Below, piece after piece: positions 33,287-44,977 of a stretch of 64,000 nt of DNA (position 1 is its first letter; the number at the start of each line of letters is the position of its first letter). The translations under genes were made by a program, and so were the position numbers. A model generated the notes under the pieces. It was not told the DNA's origin and made no database searches. It worked only from the letters and a program-made list of their open reading frames with translations. The DNA comes from Taxillus chinensis (taxonomy: Eukaryota; Streptophyta; Magnoliopsida; Santalales; Loranthaceae), in NCBI GenBank assembly GCA_023512835.1, contig CM042092.1:13366498-13430497 (forward strand). Direction: 5' to 3'.

Positions 33287-35716
33287 TCAGTCGTGAAAAT
33301 AATCATACACGGAGAACTCGTTGTACAGCAGGGACATATCTTCTGAGTAGTGCAGATTGAAATAGCATTGATTACAAAAGTAACAAGGGTTTTCCTGTGC
33401 CCATTTATCATCCACTGTCATCTTCGTCGCCCAGTAGATCCCGCAAACCTGACACTTCCGGACACGCAATTTTTGCTGGAATGAGATCAGCGGATAAGCA
33501 GCACGGTTCAGTACATCCTCTGGATGAATTATCCTCATGTCCCTGATCACAATTAGGTGTTTGCAATCTCCCTGCAGGCAAGGTTATTCATCATATCTGA
33601 TCACAACCACCAAACATGCAGGAAAGCCCACTATTGACTTGCTATTGATGCTCAAACACCAGTTCAGCATGGTAACAGGTCATAAATAAAAGTGTGTAGG
33701 TAATAGCATAACAGTATACCTGGTGACAGTATAGATACCCTGCACCAACTCGAAATTTAAAGTCGCAAAATCGTGTCCTTTGCATGTCAGAAGTTCTCAG
33801 GGGGGGCAAATCTGATACTTCTACACCACCCAACAAATCCTTTTGCTTCTCTTGTATTTCACCAGAGAGAATGTATTTCCACTTTTCAAGTGCTTCTTCT
33901 CTTGACTTTTTCAACCAATCGAATATGGGCTTGCTATAGTCTATGGAGTCAGGAGCTCTCAAATCATTGTAGAACACATCCTACAAACAGCATTCATCTA
34001 GATGTAGCGCCAGATTATCACCAGCAAAAACAACACACACACACAACCAATGACTAAATATTTTCCAATTACCTCAATGAGGAAATATCCAGATGGATCA
34101 GAGGCCCCAGCTTTCAGCATGATCTTATCAGTCAAACAGTAGATCCTGTCCCTCAGTTCTGTCAAGGTTTGTCGCCCCAAGACAAACAACTCCTGGCTCT
34201 ACAAAAATATTCAACAAATACAAGTTGCACTAGAAGCAGAGCCGTATATAGAGAAAAACAAAGGTTGAGCAAAAAAACAAATCTACATAATAATCTGTAT
34301 AATTTCTACAACAAAAAAATACATGCATATATATATATATATATATATGAAGTGCTCAAGCAAATGAATAAGTGGCAGGATATTTATTAAACAGCACATG
34401 AAAGTGCAAACCCATAGGTGACAGGCTAAAATGAAACGTAGAATACCTTCCTCATCATAGACCGTTTTTTATGCCAAACCTCAACGCGAAGAACAAGCTC
34501 AGGGTAAGACACTGCCATGTGGCCTTGAACATTTGACGACTTGACCTGCAAATGCAATCAGACAGAAATGTGGTTTAGGTATGGAGCATCTGACAATATG
34601 GACAAGTCAAAGTTAGATATGAAATGCTGTTCCTTAGCATAAAGCAAGTGATCAAGCATAAAAAAGCAAGCCTTAAATGACGAGATTTCAGAGTTACCTG
34701 CTATTTTATCTTAAAGTATCAGAATCCTATACATCCAAGTCACATTGAGTAATCAATTTTAGAGCGGTATTTGAGATGAGAATATCATCACAGCACAATC
34801 GTGGAAACATGTGGGACACGCATCCAATGCTGACTCACTAATCACTACTAAATGAAGTGATTAGCTACTTCAATGGTGAACTTCCAAAACTGGTCAAATT
34901 AGGGTCTTCAACATGTAATTTCAAATACTCTCTTTCTTTCAATGCCTTTTGGAAATTGAAGGTATAGCAAGAAAACTACATTCATGATAGAAGTCACCTT
35001 CACAGTTCACACAAACACCGACAATGAGAATGGAAAGTTTTCAGCAAACGGCAAACCTTTTCAGAACTTGTAGACTTGAGGAATCCCATTTTCTCATGTT
35101 TTCTTGACAATGGAAGGCCAAATTTGGTGATGTCACAACAGCCACTGAAAAAGGAAAAATGAACTAATAAAAGAAACAAAACATAACCACAACAGAATAG
35201 TGACAGCGAACTGTCAATGAATGAGCTACGTGTACAAATAAATGCACATACTTGAATGAGTGTAGCCTCGCTGCTGCTTTCTCTTCATCTTGTTTTTGTT
35301 TGATTTTCACAAATTGCTCCACTCTTTCCATGTATCTATTCTGATCATTCAATAACAATAAAAATCAACAAAAACAATGGATAAACCAAAACAATAAATC
35401 ACTATAAAAATTAAGTGTCATCATATTCAAGCATCTACCAGTAAAAGTGCAATGCAGGAACACGGAGCTGATACAAATATTTCAATAAAAATATTAATCT
35501 GCATTCATTATCACTTATTGGTGATGTCATCAGTCACCAATTCAGATAATGCATCTTATTATTATATTAACTGCTAAAGAAACAAATAATTTTGTGCATT
35601 GAAATGGACCTTCCAAATAAGCTGCTTGGGAGCTTTTAGGTTAAGTATTAGAGCCAGCATTATGTCCCATTTGAGCAGGATGGCAGACCTTATGAATTGG
35701 TTAGACCACCCCCCCC

Positions 35717-35747
<31 letters not shown>

Positions 35748-38700
35748 ACAGAAACACAAACGAACGTGTGTGCAGTACAGAGAAAGAGAGCATGAATATG
35801 AACATACATTTTTTTCAATAGACAATGGCCCCCTTCTCTTCCTCTTCTTTGAGCCCACATTGCTATGTCTGCAAAAAGATGCATATATTATATAGGGTAA
35901 AAAAAACCCGCATAAACCAAACTAGGCTAGACAAAATTACATAACGAAATCATTTAAAGATAATGAGCATTTAAGGACATCTAAGATGGGCATACATGAT
36001 ACATTGCATTACAGGTGTCAAGGAAAAAAATAGATCCAAGGATCAAAACTGCTCCCCATATGATCAAGGCAGGAGTTCCCACAAAATATATCAATAATAG
36101 ATACTGAAATCCCACAGATGGAAAGTTAATTTTTCATCAAAGGATAATTCGGAGCATAGCTAGATGTCTTAAACAAATGAGAAAATCATTTCCCGGAAGC
36201 TCCATTAGACTATAAACCAAAAACAGATGCAAAGATCATCTGCCATACACTATAGTTTAGGTCCCCATTGGATTTCACAAGGCCTTATATTTATCAATAC
36301 ATATAAAGTAAATTTATCCAGCATATAAATTTATGCATCAAATCCTAAATTATAGTACAATCTTGTGGATATCAAGAGCTTAAGTACAAAATACACATCC
36401 ACAGTAATAGAAGGAAACAGAGCACGCATATGAAACAGACAATTCCAAGAATAAACAGAAAATATGAAACAGTAAAACCACTATGAAATAAATTTCAGCC
36501 GTTGTAGGAAAGCTTCATGCGTCTAAGCAACAAAATGCAACACAAAACATTCAAGACGTGGCCATATAACTTGCCTTTCATTGGAAAGCTCCTTTGAAAT
36601 TGCTAACGAGTTTTCAGTATCCATGTCATCCTGCATTAAGCATTCACAAATTATAGAGCAAAGTACACCAATGTCCAATGGTATTGATAACTAAGTTAGA
36701 GAAACTCACTTTAAATGCTTCATTTAAAGCCTCATTTAGCAAATCCTCCTCAGGAAATATTTTCAGCTCATCAACCCTGCTCGCAACCAAGAAACCAAAA
36801 ATTGAATAATGACTCAAATAAAAAAAAATTGATAGGTAATAATGACTCAAATAAATGAGCTCTAGGGAAAGTTCTAAATATACTATGCTGGTCACATGTA
36901 GATATGCAGAATTGCTACATGCAAATAATGGAGTGTAAGATATTAAGATGAGCTTATCATATGTTAACAACTGACCAAGAAATTCCTAATAATGCATGTT
37001 ACATGCATGAAAGCAGCAAGCCAATAATTATAATTCTTTAACTTCATCATAAAAAAAATAGAAAGCAGATAGCACATCCAATCCCAGGTCAAATTTGATA
37101 AAAAGGACAAGAATCAAACCCTGTGCCTTGTAAAAGAAACTGAAGTAGATCGGATGAATGAATTTTTTACAAACTACGATTTTCCCAAACTATGCTAGCC
37201 TATAAAAGGGCACAATATAATAGAGTTTAGGAGAGTCAAGCTTATGAAAAAATTTTAAGATTAAAGTAAAGCCTTCAGCTTCACCTTTGATTATTTTATT
37301 ATAACAATTCTGATTCTTTTTTTCTATCCTAATTGAGTCTGAATCACATCAATTCTGCATTAATTGCCATTCAAGCCAACCCTAACCTATGATATGGCTG
37401 CGTCTAAGAATGTTCTTGATTTCTACTCTCCTCTCCACGCGCTTAGAATTGGACTTTGTCTGCCTAATACTCGAATGGGAAAATGGTATTATTGATGAAT
37501 GTCTCAATGACAACATAGTTTAACAGTTAGTGGTGGATAAGTTGTCTCAAACTGGAGAGATATTCTTCGCATCTAATGATCAATTCTTCAATAAATTCGT
37601 AGATTCCTCATACTTTGATGGTGGTTGGTGTCAAGTTTTACCTAGTTCAAAAAGGATAATCAAAGTTGAACAATATTGGTTGGAAGAACATAAAGGTAAA
37701 GTTGACTCTATTAACAACATATTTTCCTAAACTCTCTGCATCAGTGTAGGACTCATTTAATGAGGTCTTTAAGTATAGTTGACAACACCATTACATACAA
37801 TAGAACCACCACAACCAAGAATTGAGAAATATTGAAACCTTCACAACAAATATTTGAGCTAGATATGAGAAAGAAGTTCCTACAAAGCAAATGTTGAAAA
37901 CTGTGCATAAGAATCACAGTTGAAAACAATGTGCAAAACATAAATTTGGCTGAGTTCTTTATTTTTCATTTTTTGATAACCCAGAACTCCTGCCCTGACC
38001 AGCGACCCTCGAAAGCCCAACAAGGCCCCGAACCGAGGGAGAACTGCTTGGCCCCACAAGACACTCCATTCTAAAGGCAAGGGAAAACCCTAGATCAGGG
38101 CAGAGGGAATCAAACTTGAACTGTTACACTCCAAACCTAAGACCATACCAAACATTCCTGCAGGGACTGCATATTTGGCTGAGATTTTGGTCATTCAATT
38201 TGTACTGTGTATCGCTAAAAGTCCAACAGGGGACCAAATTAATTATATGTATCCACCCTTTCAAACACACATCAGAATTTAGCAAGTTGCAGAACATTAC
38301 TATTGATTGAAAAGGGGTTGGACATGAATATCTATCGCGTCAGGCTATTTCCTTGCCATACCAAAACTCTCTTCTTTTTCTTTCAACAAAATTGATGCAG
38401 TTTCAAGGGAAAGAAAGACCCTGTTATGGTTTTTACTCCATGCCAGAATTAAAAACCTAGAATTCCCTGGGATTAATCCATTCAAATATTTACAACAAAA
38501 CAACTTTTCTAGTTTTTTTATTATTTAAGGATTTAAAATACTTTATTTCTTTCTCGAGTTAATAGCCTGTAAAATGGCATTATGTCAATAGTACCAAATA
38601 AAGAGAAGCCAATAAAGATTGGTAGCCCATTCAAGAACAGCCTTGCAGATTGACCAATTATGCTTTTTAGTTTAGGAAACAAAACCTATCACCTGCAGAC

Positions 38701-39837
38701 ATTAGAAATACCATTCAATCCTTGCATCCAAGTTGCATGGTTGTGTGCCCTTTTGGCCTTCACATGCACGTATATATGCAATATCACTTCCAAGTCTGTA
38801 AGCTAAGGCTGCAATGGTTTGATTTGAATTAAATGGCATGGATCACCCATTACTCAATGGAATAAGGGTATCCTAGCAAAATCAATGCAACTCCATATTA
38901 AATATTCACTGTTGGCATCTATAGAGCAGACAGTGCACAAGTTTCTATGACTTCTACAATACACGGCTAGATTGGTGGAATTTTATCTTGGAATGTACAT
39001 GACAGCCTAATTGCATTTTGAAAAATGCACATTTATACAACCCCTTTAGCAAGGAATTAGGTTGCCGCGCCCACCAAACTTATATTTAACTCTCAACAGA
39101 CTTTGGCAGCAAAAAGTGAATATTTCCCTACATTGAAAGTATGGGTGGTTAATTTTGATGCCTAGCTAGAGGCAAATTGTGTGCATTTGGACCACGGCGT
39201 GGTATAATTTATAACACTTACCACCAAAATAAACCACTGAACAGAGTGTTTCCCACATCATCTTTATAAACAAAAGATGGCTTGACAGCAGCAACCACAA
39301 CTGTAAAACATTAAAAGTACTAGAAGTAGTAATAACATGATTTTTTTAAGATTGTTGTAAGTTTTCCTATTATTTTATTTAATAATAAATTTTTATATAT
39401 AACTTAATAATTATATGAAGTAAAGGGTGTTTTTTAAAATACTGTACAAATTACCTGAAAAAAATTAAATATTGGATACTGCTCTTAACACACACGTAAA
39501 AGAAATGAATAAGCTGATACAAATTTACAAAATAAAGAGGGGAAAAACTCACGAGAGATCTTCATCGCAAGATCGGGACGGATCCAAACGCGTCTCAGCC
39601 CTCAACGCCTGCATGGTGGGAGTGGACATTAGGGTTTCCGTTACGGGAACAAAATAGCAACAACCCAAAATCAGTGGAGAACAACACAACACACACCTCA
39701 AGTTCTTGGATCAGAGCGTCCTGGAAATCGACCCCACTGGTGAGTGAGCTAACGAGGTCAGGAACAAATATTGGTCCCCCTAGAGGCACGGACACTTCAG
39801 GGCCTTCATCTACTGTCCGATACTCGATCATCTCCAT
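33287..39837 (-). CDS. SRD2: snRNA-activating protein complex subunit (SNAP50/SNAPC3 homologue, SRD2)
   Basis: Eleven coding exons: 39837..39697, 39608..39553, 36776..36710, 36630..36575, 35868..35808, 35340..35252, 35144..35057, 34545..34447, 34198..34073, 33980..33720, 33571..33287 (442 residues; every phase fits). SNAPc binds the upstream sequence element of snRNA promoters and drives Pol II/III snRNA transcription in the nucleus. Exons 9-11 hold the diagnostic domain: [31 protein letters not shown], then [53 protein letters not shown] and the FSVYDY end. The Cys/His residues form the zinc-binding region. Exon 5 has a basic KKRKRR nuclear signal. The frame is open further upstream to 40056 but without an ATG; the first ATG is at 39837. 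Intron 4 uses a GC donor, intron 2 carries a SINE, and intron 5 a 25-nt G run. Confidence 0.92.
35709..35751. repeat. Poly-C (25 nt) plus (AC)n in SRD2 intron 5
   Basis: Twenty-five consecutive C on the plus strand, followed by about nine AC units. On the gene strand the pre-mRNA has (GT)n then 25 G. Confidence 0.95.
37955..38172 (-). mobile_element. tRNA-derived SINE in SRD2 intron 2
   Basis: GC-richer insert flanked by ATTTGGCTGAG at 37944-37954 and 38173-38183. On the minus strand it has an A-box-like TGGTCTTAGGTTTGG, a box-B-like AGTTTGATTCCC, and ends TTATCAAAAAATGAAAAAT, as does the SINE near TTG1. It sits in the sense orientation within the intron. Confidence 0.7.
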
Positions 39838-39911
39838 AATGTTGGAAAGCAAGATTCTATTCCTGTAGTTGAGGGCTTTGGTTGCCCCTCTCAACGCAGG
39901 AGAAGAAGGGC

Positions 39912-39942
<31 letters not shown>

Positions 39943-40063
39943 GCGGCGGCGGCGGCAGCGAACGGGGGTGGTGTTTGTGGGAGGGGTTAGGGTTTTAATT
40001 TGCTCATGTTTGTGTCGGTCTGGGTTCGCGGACAAGTCGATACGACTGCGTTTCACTAAATAG
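39838..40063 (-). promoter_or_regulatory. SRD2 5' leader with CGG-type repeat and short uORF
   Basis: The open frame continues upstream of the ATG but never meets another ATG before a TAA, so this is probably 5' UTR. It contains a GCC/CGG-type trinucleotide tract (about 39911-39959), a 6-residue uORF (ATG at 40007, stop ending at 39987) and an AAACCCTAA telo-box overlapping that uORF, on the gene strand. Telo-boxes are common near start sites of plant genes for growth and RNA/ribosome production. Confidence 0.55.
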
Positions 40064-40757
40064 TTCTTTTTCCGTTAAGACATAAAATAAGAAAAAATTT
40101 ATTTGCAGTTCTTCTGTATTTTTATACAGTAATATTTTTAGAGACGTCATTACACTAAAAGTAAAAAATTGGTATTGGTTTTACGTAATGGCTTTACTTC
40201 TGTGCTTGGGCTTTACTTCTCTGGTACGCCAGCATACTGGCCAAGCATTCACATTTCACAACTATATAATAAATCTCGTTCTATTTATGGATTAGGCTAT
40301 GTAATTAGATTAGTTAATATTAATATTAGTTAATGCATTGTTTGATGAAATGAATTACTAGTTAAATCATTAAAAAAAATAAGTGACTTGACTAGTTTTT
40401 TTTTTCTTAAAATTTAAAAGAATCACTCTTTCCAAAAAACTTACGCCTCTCTTTCATCATGCAAAGCGAATGCCCAATGGTCCACTCCACGGCTATGGAC
40501 ATACACGGACCCTCATATAACCTTATAATCTGACCCTCCTAAACTAAGAATTTCAATAATTAATTTACGGTACAATTCATTAAAACTGTGTAATTTTAAT
40601 ATTTTTTATAATATATTAGTATATATTTTTTAAAAAAATATTAAAATTATGTAATTTTTATGAAACATACCACAAGTAATTGTTGAAAATCCAAGGTTTA
40701 ACGTCCCTATGACGTGGATTGTAAGTCCTCTTTTAAAATAAATGGACCTTTTTTAAT
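40064..40757. other. Spacer upstream of SRD2
   Basis: AT-rich, presumed SRD2 promoter at its left end. The canonical USE/TATA of an snRNA gene was not seen. No gene found. Confidence 0.4.
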
Positions 40758-41722
40758 GATCTTTGATTTCATGATTTAATACTTCTATAATCATTCTAAA
40801 TAAATGCAAGTAAGGCTGCAAATGAACCGGGTCGAGCTAATTAGTAAGGTGTTCGAACTTGTTTGTTACTATTCATTAACGAAACAAACCGAACACAAAC
40901 CTTAAACTATGATCTTTATGAACTATTCACGAACATTACTCTGTTATTCACAAACGGTTCACAAACATATGTTCACAAATTTTTTCCGAAAGTTTACGAC
41001 TACAATTACAAGATCATAAAAATATGCAAAAAAAAAAAAAACATACCGTAAACTTATCCAAAAAAGTACAATTAATTAACTATTTAGACTATGTTATTTT
41101 TATTTAATATGTTTAAACGATTGCTATATTTAGTTCACAAAAATATTATACAATAGTAATAATAAACAAATAAGTCAAAAATATATATATTATTTAATAA
41201 TAATATAAAAGTATATAATTATTAAATTATATTTAATAAAAATATATTTATATTTAATAAATAACTTTTATATATATTAATTGATTTATTAATTTCTCAT
41301 TCACAAATACGAACGATATTGACAAACAGGTCATGAACACTTGTTTGTGAATGTTCACGAATATAACAATGATGTTCGTGAATTGTTCACGAATGATATT
41401 ATTCCTTAACGAACAAACATAAACGATCTTTTATCGAGCCGAACGTGAGTTTGTTCATGAACATTTGGTTCATTTACAGCCCTAAATGCAAGTTATTCCA
41501 CTATTTTTTTCTGCTTTGGGTTTTTAGAAAACAAAATGCGTTGTCTACTGTTTAAAATGAGAATTTCCAGTACTAATTTGTGCTATTTAAAGTATACCCT
41601 TATTTAATAAATTTTATCCTGTAAAAAATAAAAGTATCTTATTAAATAAATATACCTATTGATTATATATAATAGCAAAAGTATAAGTTTGCACCTTGGT
41701 TCCTCTAAAATACAATTATTAC
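40758..41722 (+). repeat. Repeat block, copy B (filled site)
   Basis: Homologous to 31635-32705 on the same strand. It is split by the hAT-type element at 40811-41484. Confidence 0.8.
40811..41484. mobile_element. hAT-type non-autonomous element
   Basis: Starts TAAGGCTGCAAATGAACC and ends GGTTCATTTACAGCCCTA, near-perfect inverted termini. It is flanked by exact 8-bp duplications AATGCAAG (40803-40810 and 41485-41492). The arms are full of inverted GTTCACGAA/TTCGTGAAC-type words. The empty target exists once in the paralogous block at 31683-31690. No transposase is encoded. Confidence 0.92.
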
Positions 41723-42109
41723 TACGTATACCTATAGCAAATGGCTGATGAGAATGTAACGAGAGCCAAAAACAAATACAAATATAAATTTAACACAAAA
41801 AAGTGTTAGGTAATACTAAGATTAACTATTACTATAAAAAATAATAGTCATTCCCATATTTGCATGGAATTGGCCAAGCCATCATGAGAAGAGATTTCGA
41901 ATTCAACATTCAAGAAACATCATATGTAGCTTCGCGAGCATTATGAACTAGCCTCTGTCATTCATTTTCTCAATGTCAGATCCATTCATGTCATCGTGTT
42001 TCCTCCAACATACTTAAACATTATTGAGTTGTTTGACATTAAGTATGTTTTTTTTTTTTACTAAAGTTCAAGTTTTCAAGCTAATTATTAAATAAGATTT
42101 CAAGTTTTT
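41723..42109. other. Spacer, nothing recognised
   Basis: AT-rich sequence with no open frame or terminal repeat that I could identify. Confidence 0.4.
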
Positions 42110-42114
42110 GGACG

Positions 42115-42555
42115 AACAGTCCCCTTTCCAACATCATTATTGAAACTGTCATCATTAAATCTAACACTCCCCTTTCCGACATATATATCAAGTTTTAGAA
42201 GATTTTTGTTTTCATTACATATGTGTATGTTTCTCATTATCTTCGAAACATTACCATGTAAAACAGTCAATTGATCATCTCATTATTATATAAATTTTCA
42301 ACAAGGAATACCATATGTATGCAAGGCCTTGAATATGATCTAAATCTCACACATGGGTGACCACACTTGCAATAAGCTTGCTTCACAATGGCCATCGGTT
42401 TGTCATTGTTTAGTTTCATCATAATAACATCGATCTCACACCTTGGTGTTTAGCTTAATATGTTAGCAACATTTGCTCTCATTTGATTTCGAGAACTAAT
42501 GAAACTAAAAGAATTAACAGAGCTAGAAGAATATATACTAGTTTAAGTGACAATC
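42115..42555 (-). repeat. Dispersed repeat, copy 2, with retroelement-like edge
   Basis: 42375-42550 is the reverse complement of 21975-22145. Next to it, CCCCTTTCCRACAT occurs twice about 60 bp apart (42121 and 42171), separated by a CATTATTGAAACTGTCATC stretch. On the minus strand this reads AAAGGGGAGTGTTAGA, like the polypurine tract and LTR start of Ty1/copia elements. Full LTR structure not found. Confidence 0.45.
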
Positions 42556-42559
42556 CGAA

Positions 42560-44265
42560 TGAATATTACTTAATCGATAAAATATATATTTAATTTGGGA
42601 TATTTTTTATTTTTGTTTTTCAAAATATGATATTTATTTTAGGATATAAAAATCTGAAAATAACAAAAGAATGTTTATTTTTTAGATATTTTTAAATTTA
42701 AAATAATATTTTATTATTTTTAATATATTTATTTTTTCAAAAATATCTATTACTTTTAAAAAACAAAAACATAAATTTATAATCATAAATAAATTTATTA
42801 ATAAATTTAAAACTAAATTTGAATCTAATTAATTTATATAATAACAAACTATTTGATTCGTTATATAAGTTATGCATAGTGAGAGTGAGTTATTTAGTTT
42901 TGACTTTTGATCGTAGATACTTAAATTAAAAATAATAAATCACTTACTTCAAGTAATATTTGATTGCATAAAGTAATATTTGATGGTAAGTATTTGGGTT
43001 AATGCATTTCAGATAATTTAATCTTAAATTAATTAATTTTTAAATTTAAAATTAAAATTAAATTTAATTAAATATTACATTTTTTAATTTTGATTCAATT
43101 AATCTTAAATCAATATATTAATAAATTTTAAACTAAATTTGTACCTTATGAATTTGTATATCAACAAATAAATAGTATTAATTACATCGGTATAATATTA
43201 TTATTTATAATTTTATATTTTCTATTAAATTATTATTTATACATTTGTATCTCTTAATATATATTGTAATTACTATTATTTTTAAAATAAAAACATATAC
43301 TCTTTATATTTTTATTATTATTACTGATTATATTATTTATATATTATTTTAAGTACATATAGGAATTACATAAGCTTACTAAACAATAGTCATATTACAT
43401 AATGGTTAGATATTTGCTATTGTTGGAAGTGGTTTTAAGTTTGAACTTTTGTGAAAACATTTTTTTTAGAATTTTCTCACTCGCGAGGCGAGGTGGGGCG
43501 GGACGAGGACATGAATAAAAAGAGAAAAAACCTGACGGGACAAGGAATGAAGTCTACTCATATGTTTGTGTATTTTTTTTTAAATGGCTGTAAAGTATTT
43601 TCCATGTTTTTCTAGTCCCAATTTAAAGTCACAATTAAAATATTCATAAGTTAACAAGTCGTCATGCAAATCATATATGATATTTTAATATATATATTTT
43701 TTGCATACAAATCATTTACGGGTGAATTGTGATATAGCATCCGACCACCAATTCGAATAAAATCATTTGATTAAGTTTATTTATCAGTTTTTAGTTAAGA
43801 AAAATTCATCGGTAAATCCTATTAAATCGATGCATAAAACAAAAAATCCATATAAATAGAGCTTTGTACATATTTTTGATTTTGTAATTTGATTTTATGA
43901 TTTAAATTTTTATTGGATTTGAATTTAAATTTGTTTTTTTGAAGTAATGTATGATTGATAAAAAGAATATACTGTCATTGAATAATATAATTTTTTATAA
44001 AAAAAATAATAAAAAATAATACAGTGAGTATACATTTTAAAAAATTATTAAAAATGTATTTTAAAAAATAATTTTTTTATCAAATACTGTAAAAATTGAT
44101 AAAAAAATATAATACTGAGTCCAAGACAATAAAGTAGGAAAAAGTTTTTTTAAAATAACTTAAGTCAAGAAAAATTAAAATTGAATTTAAAAAAAGTAAA
44201 AAAAATTGATAATATTGTGAGTCCAAGACAATAAAGTAGGAATTTTTTTAAAAAAATAACCTAGA
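42560..44265. other. Very AT-rich spacer
   Basis: Low-complexity A/T sequence with no gene. A short G-rich patch lies at about 43480-43510. The pair GAGTCCAAGACAATAAAGTAGGAA occurs twice (44117 and 44219) as a direct repeat about 100 bp apart. Confidence 0.5.
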
Positions 44266-44270
44266 GCAAT

Positions 44271-44590
44271 AGCAACAGATTTTATATAGAGGTTCATTTT
44301 CATATATTTATGAAAAAAACTTATTTTCACATCAGATGTCGTATATTTAACTTTTTTATAGGCTTTGTACAATATTTTTCAATATACGAGGAAACACTAT
44401 TTACTTCATATATTTATTAAATTATATTTAAATTTGTTCTCTCAATTATCTCTTTCATATTTCTCATAATATTAACTTTATTTTATATTAAATTATAAAA
44501 AATATATTATTAAATAAAATAAGTAGTATAAAATATTATTTTAATGATATATAGGATGAATTAAGAAATCTATTGTGATGTATATTTGTA
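44271..44590. mobile_element. Tourist-like MITE, degenerate ends
   Basis: Begins GAGCAATAGCAACAG, like the GAGCACTAGCATTAG end of the element at 51786. The interior 44440-44550 is the reverse complement of 51880-51985 over about 100 bp (TTATTTTATTTAATAATA and ATAAAAGTTAATATTATGA words). The right end is poorly preserved and no clean TAA duplication is seen. Confidence 0.5.
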
Positions 44591-44977
44591 TGAAAAATAA
44601 AAAACTGTAAATTTAAGAAAACTTATTAAAAAACCGTTTTGTGTGATTTAAATTAAGTCAAGAAAAATTAAAATTAAATTAAAAAAACTAAAAAGATCGA
44701 TTTAAATAAAATATAATTTAATTCTAAAAACAGATGTAATCTGAAATTTGTTTTTTTTTTTGGTCTTTATATTTGGTCCGACAATGAATTCAACGTTATC
44801 CGGATGACCTTTAAATTGCCACGTTTGCGCTGCTCTGAGTTTGAGTCTGCTCTGAAGTTCCGCGCACAACGATCTCTCTCCGCTACATTTTCGCGTTTCT
44901 GTCTTTCTCGTTTTTGGCCTAAAACTACTCTCTTAAACCAGCGGGAAAAAAACCAAAAAAAATAAATAAAGGCAACC
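44591..44977. other. PSRP1 upstream region
   Basis: AT-rich to about 44760, then a mixed-composition CT-rich stretch up to the ATG that is probably core promoter and 5' UTR. Confidence 0.4.

Noticed and set aside
35574..35895. Gly- or Pro-rich frames near the poly-C tract
   Set aside because: Produced by the poly-C and (AC)n tract reading through SRD2 intron 5.
39838..40056. Arg-rich N-terminal extension of SRD2
   Set aside because: No ATG in frame upstream of 39837; the first ATG gives a family-like length. Non-ATG initiation remains possible but unsupported.
33287..40056. A multi-gene system around the SNAPc gene
   Set aside because: All conserved blocks join into a single spliced gene; the flanking repeats are transposon-related.
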